From assembly GCA_002732675.1 (NCBI GenBank), contig NVRR01000171.1, forward strand, positions 1 through 6,854: 6,854 bases of DNA. Reading direction: 5' to 3'. This DNA is from Sneathiella sp. GTDB taxonomy: Bacteria > Pseudomonadota > Alphaproteobacteria > Sneathiellales > Sneathiellaceae. A program made the position numbers and the translations under genes. Below the pieces are notes generated by a model. That model was not told where the DNA came from and did not search any database. It saw nothing but the letters and a program-made list of their open reading frames with translations. Below, in pieces: positions 6,144-6,854 of this stretch (positions within the stretch are counted from its first letter, which is position 1; every line of letters starts with the position of its first letter).

Positions 6144-6171
6144 TTGCTGTTCCAGCGCTATTGGTTAATAT
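6144..6171 (+). promoter_or_regulatory. Predicted promoter of the metallo-hydrolase gene
   Basis: TTGCTG (6144-6149), 16 bases, TAATAT (6166-6171). Transcription would start around 6178, leaving a leader of about 25 bases. The -10 lies at the edge of a 7-bp inverted repeat (6169-6189). Confidence 0.5.
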
Positions 6172-6189
6172 TGCCAAAAAAAGGCAATA
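6169..6189. repeat. Inverted repeat TATTGCC-A7-GGCAATA
   Basis: The 7-bp arms are perfect and flank seven A residues. It overlaps the predicted -10 and start of transcription, so an operator role is more likely than an RNA hairpin if that promoter is real. Confidence 0.6.
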
Positions 6190-6202
6190 GATTGGCAGGT
6201 AA

Positions 6203-6781
6203 ATGGCAGTAAAAGTCCCGTTTCTGAAAGACTTGGAGTTTGAATATGGCGTGTCGGAGCAGTTGTCGCCGTTGATCAGGCGGGTTATTGCCAATAACCC
6301 CAGCGCTTTTACTTTCCATGGCTCTGGCACTTATATCATCGGCAAGGGCGAGGTTGCGGTCATTGATCCCGGCCCGCTGGATGATGAGCATATTGCCGCC
6401 CTCACCCGCGCGCTCAAAGGTGAGATGGTCACCCATATCCTGATTACTCACACGCATATGGACCATTCTCCAGCGGCGGAGCCACTCAAGCAGCTAACCG
6501 GTGCCAAGACCTATGGTTTCGGCCCCCATGGCAGCGGCAAGCCCGATTTGCAGCTGGAAGAAGGCGGCGATATGGATTTCGTGCCGGATGTGACGATCAT
6601 GGATGGCGACGTCATCGTCGGTAATGGCTGGACGGTTGAGGCCATTCATACGCCCGGCCATCTCTCCAATCATATGTGCTTTGGCCTGCTGGAAGAAAAA
6701 ACGCTTTTTACCGGCGATCATGTCATGGGCTGGTCGACAACCGTTGTCTCCCCGCCCGATGGCGATATGAGCCCGTTTTAG
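6203..6781 (+). CDS. Metallo-beta-lactamase-fold hydrolase, C-terminally truncated (192 aa)
   Basis: The start MAVKVPFLKDLEFEYG and the block FTFHGSGTYIIG (36-47) fit a LACTB2-like MBL-fold family of roughly 300 residues in alphaproteobacteria. Metal-binding motifs are present up to the fourth: HTHMDH (H83, H85, D87, H88), H153 in HTPGHLSNH, and D172 in FTGDHVMGW. The conserved text GWSTTVVSPPDGDM follows, but where relatives continue with about 100 more residues this frame ends SPF and TAG. That missing part carries the last metal-ligand His (usually in a [GT]HGP motif) and a winged-helix-like tail. I found no continuation in another frame downstream; instead the opposite strand is coding. 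The gene is therefore probably a remnant created by a deletion or rearrangement near 6768-6778. The ATG at 6203 has only a weak AGGT nearby. No substrate can be named. Confidence 0.85.
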   Translation: MAVKVPFLKDLEFEYGVSEQLSPLIRRVIANNPSAFTFHGSGTYIIGKGEVAVIDPGPLDDEHIAALTRALKGEMVTHILITHTHMDHSPAAEPLKQLTGAKTYGFGPHGSGKPDLQLEEGGDMDFVPDVTIMDGDVIVGNGWTVEAIHTPGHLSNHMCFGLLEEKTLFTGDHVMGWSTTVVSPPDGDMSPF

Positions 6782-6854
6782 GCCTGTCGATTAAAAACAC
6801 AGTTACCATTCACAAAAGTCATCACCACCCTGCCCTGCATACGGCGGCCGTCAT
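6778..6854 (-). CDS. C-terminal end of a probable dihydroorotase-like amidohydrolase (runs off the right edge)
   Basis: Read on the minus strand, the last 24 codons give DGRRMQGRVVMTFVNGNCVF followed by NRQA and TAA. The pattern DGR-x-x-x-GRV-x-x-TFVNG-x-x-V-F is what I expect at the C terminus of cyclic amidohydrolases (dihydroorotase, allantoinase, hydantoinase), where the chain returns to the small beta-sandwich. Nothing of the catalytic domain is inside the window, so the exact enzyme cannot be decided. The stop codon overlaps that of the truncated metallo-hydrolase gene tail-to-tail. Confidence 0.5.
   Translation of the reverse strand, partial: DGRRMQGRVVMTFVNGNCVFNRQA

Overview
The window reads as an alphaproteobacterial chromosome segment. 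The reasons are the IspB/DdsA-type polyprenyl diphosphate synthase, a short DUF2007 protein, a TrmN6-like methyltransferase and an S49 peptidase leading into glyQ, a neighbourhood I recall from Rhodospirillales/Sneathiella-like genomes. The lineage assignment is from memory and is not proven by the sequence.

Layout. (1) Positions 1-2431, minus strand: a tight gene string reading DUF2007 protein -> TrmN6-like methyltransferase -> S49 peptidase -> 72-aa membrane-anchored zinc-finger-like protein -> glyQ (only its first 61 codons are inside the window). The first three genes overlap by 4 bases at each junction. glyQ appears to have its own promoter with a dyad over its -10 end. (2) Positions 2480-2546 hold back-to-back promoters: one drives the minus-strand string, the other the plus-strand polyprenyl synthase gene (2583-3605), which makes the side chain of ubiquinone. 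(3) Positions 3622-3787: a tRNA-Pro(CGG) unit with its own promoter, a small leader hairpin and a T-run; the tRNA has A37 where proline tRNAs normally have G37. (4) Positions 3788-4969: a visibly AT-richer islet with one minus-strand gene for an uncharacterised CxxC-SHIIP-CxxC (HNH-like zinc scaffold) protein. It is followed by 242 bases without a gene but with several perfect palindromes. (5) Positions 4970-5233: an 87-aa conserved-looking protein of unknown role. (6) Positions 5249-6062, minus strand: a class I SAM methyltransferase gene broken by one extra base in a C6 run. (7) Positions 6203-6781: a metallo-beta-lactamase-fold hydrolase that stops about 100 residues early, abutting and overlapping by 3 bases the C-terminal tail of a probable dihydroorotase-like amidohydrolase on the minus strand (6778-6854).

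Left of about 3800 the window looks like ordinary core chromosome (translation, tRNA modification, quinone synthesis). Right of the tRNA it looks accessory or decayed: an atypical islet, then two genes damaged at their 3' ends. I see no integrase, transposase, CRISPR array or tRNA-end duplication, so I cannot name a mobile element. The best candidates for something undescribed are the CxxC-SHIIP-CxxC protein with its palindrome-rich upstream region, and the A37 proline tRNA.
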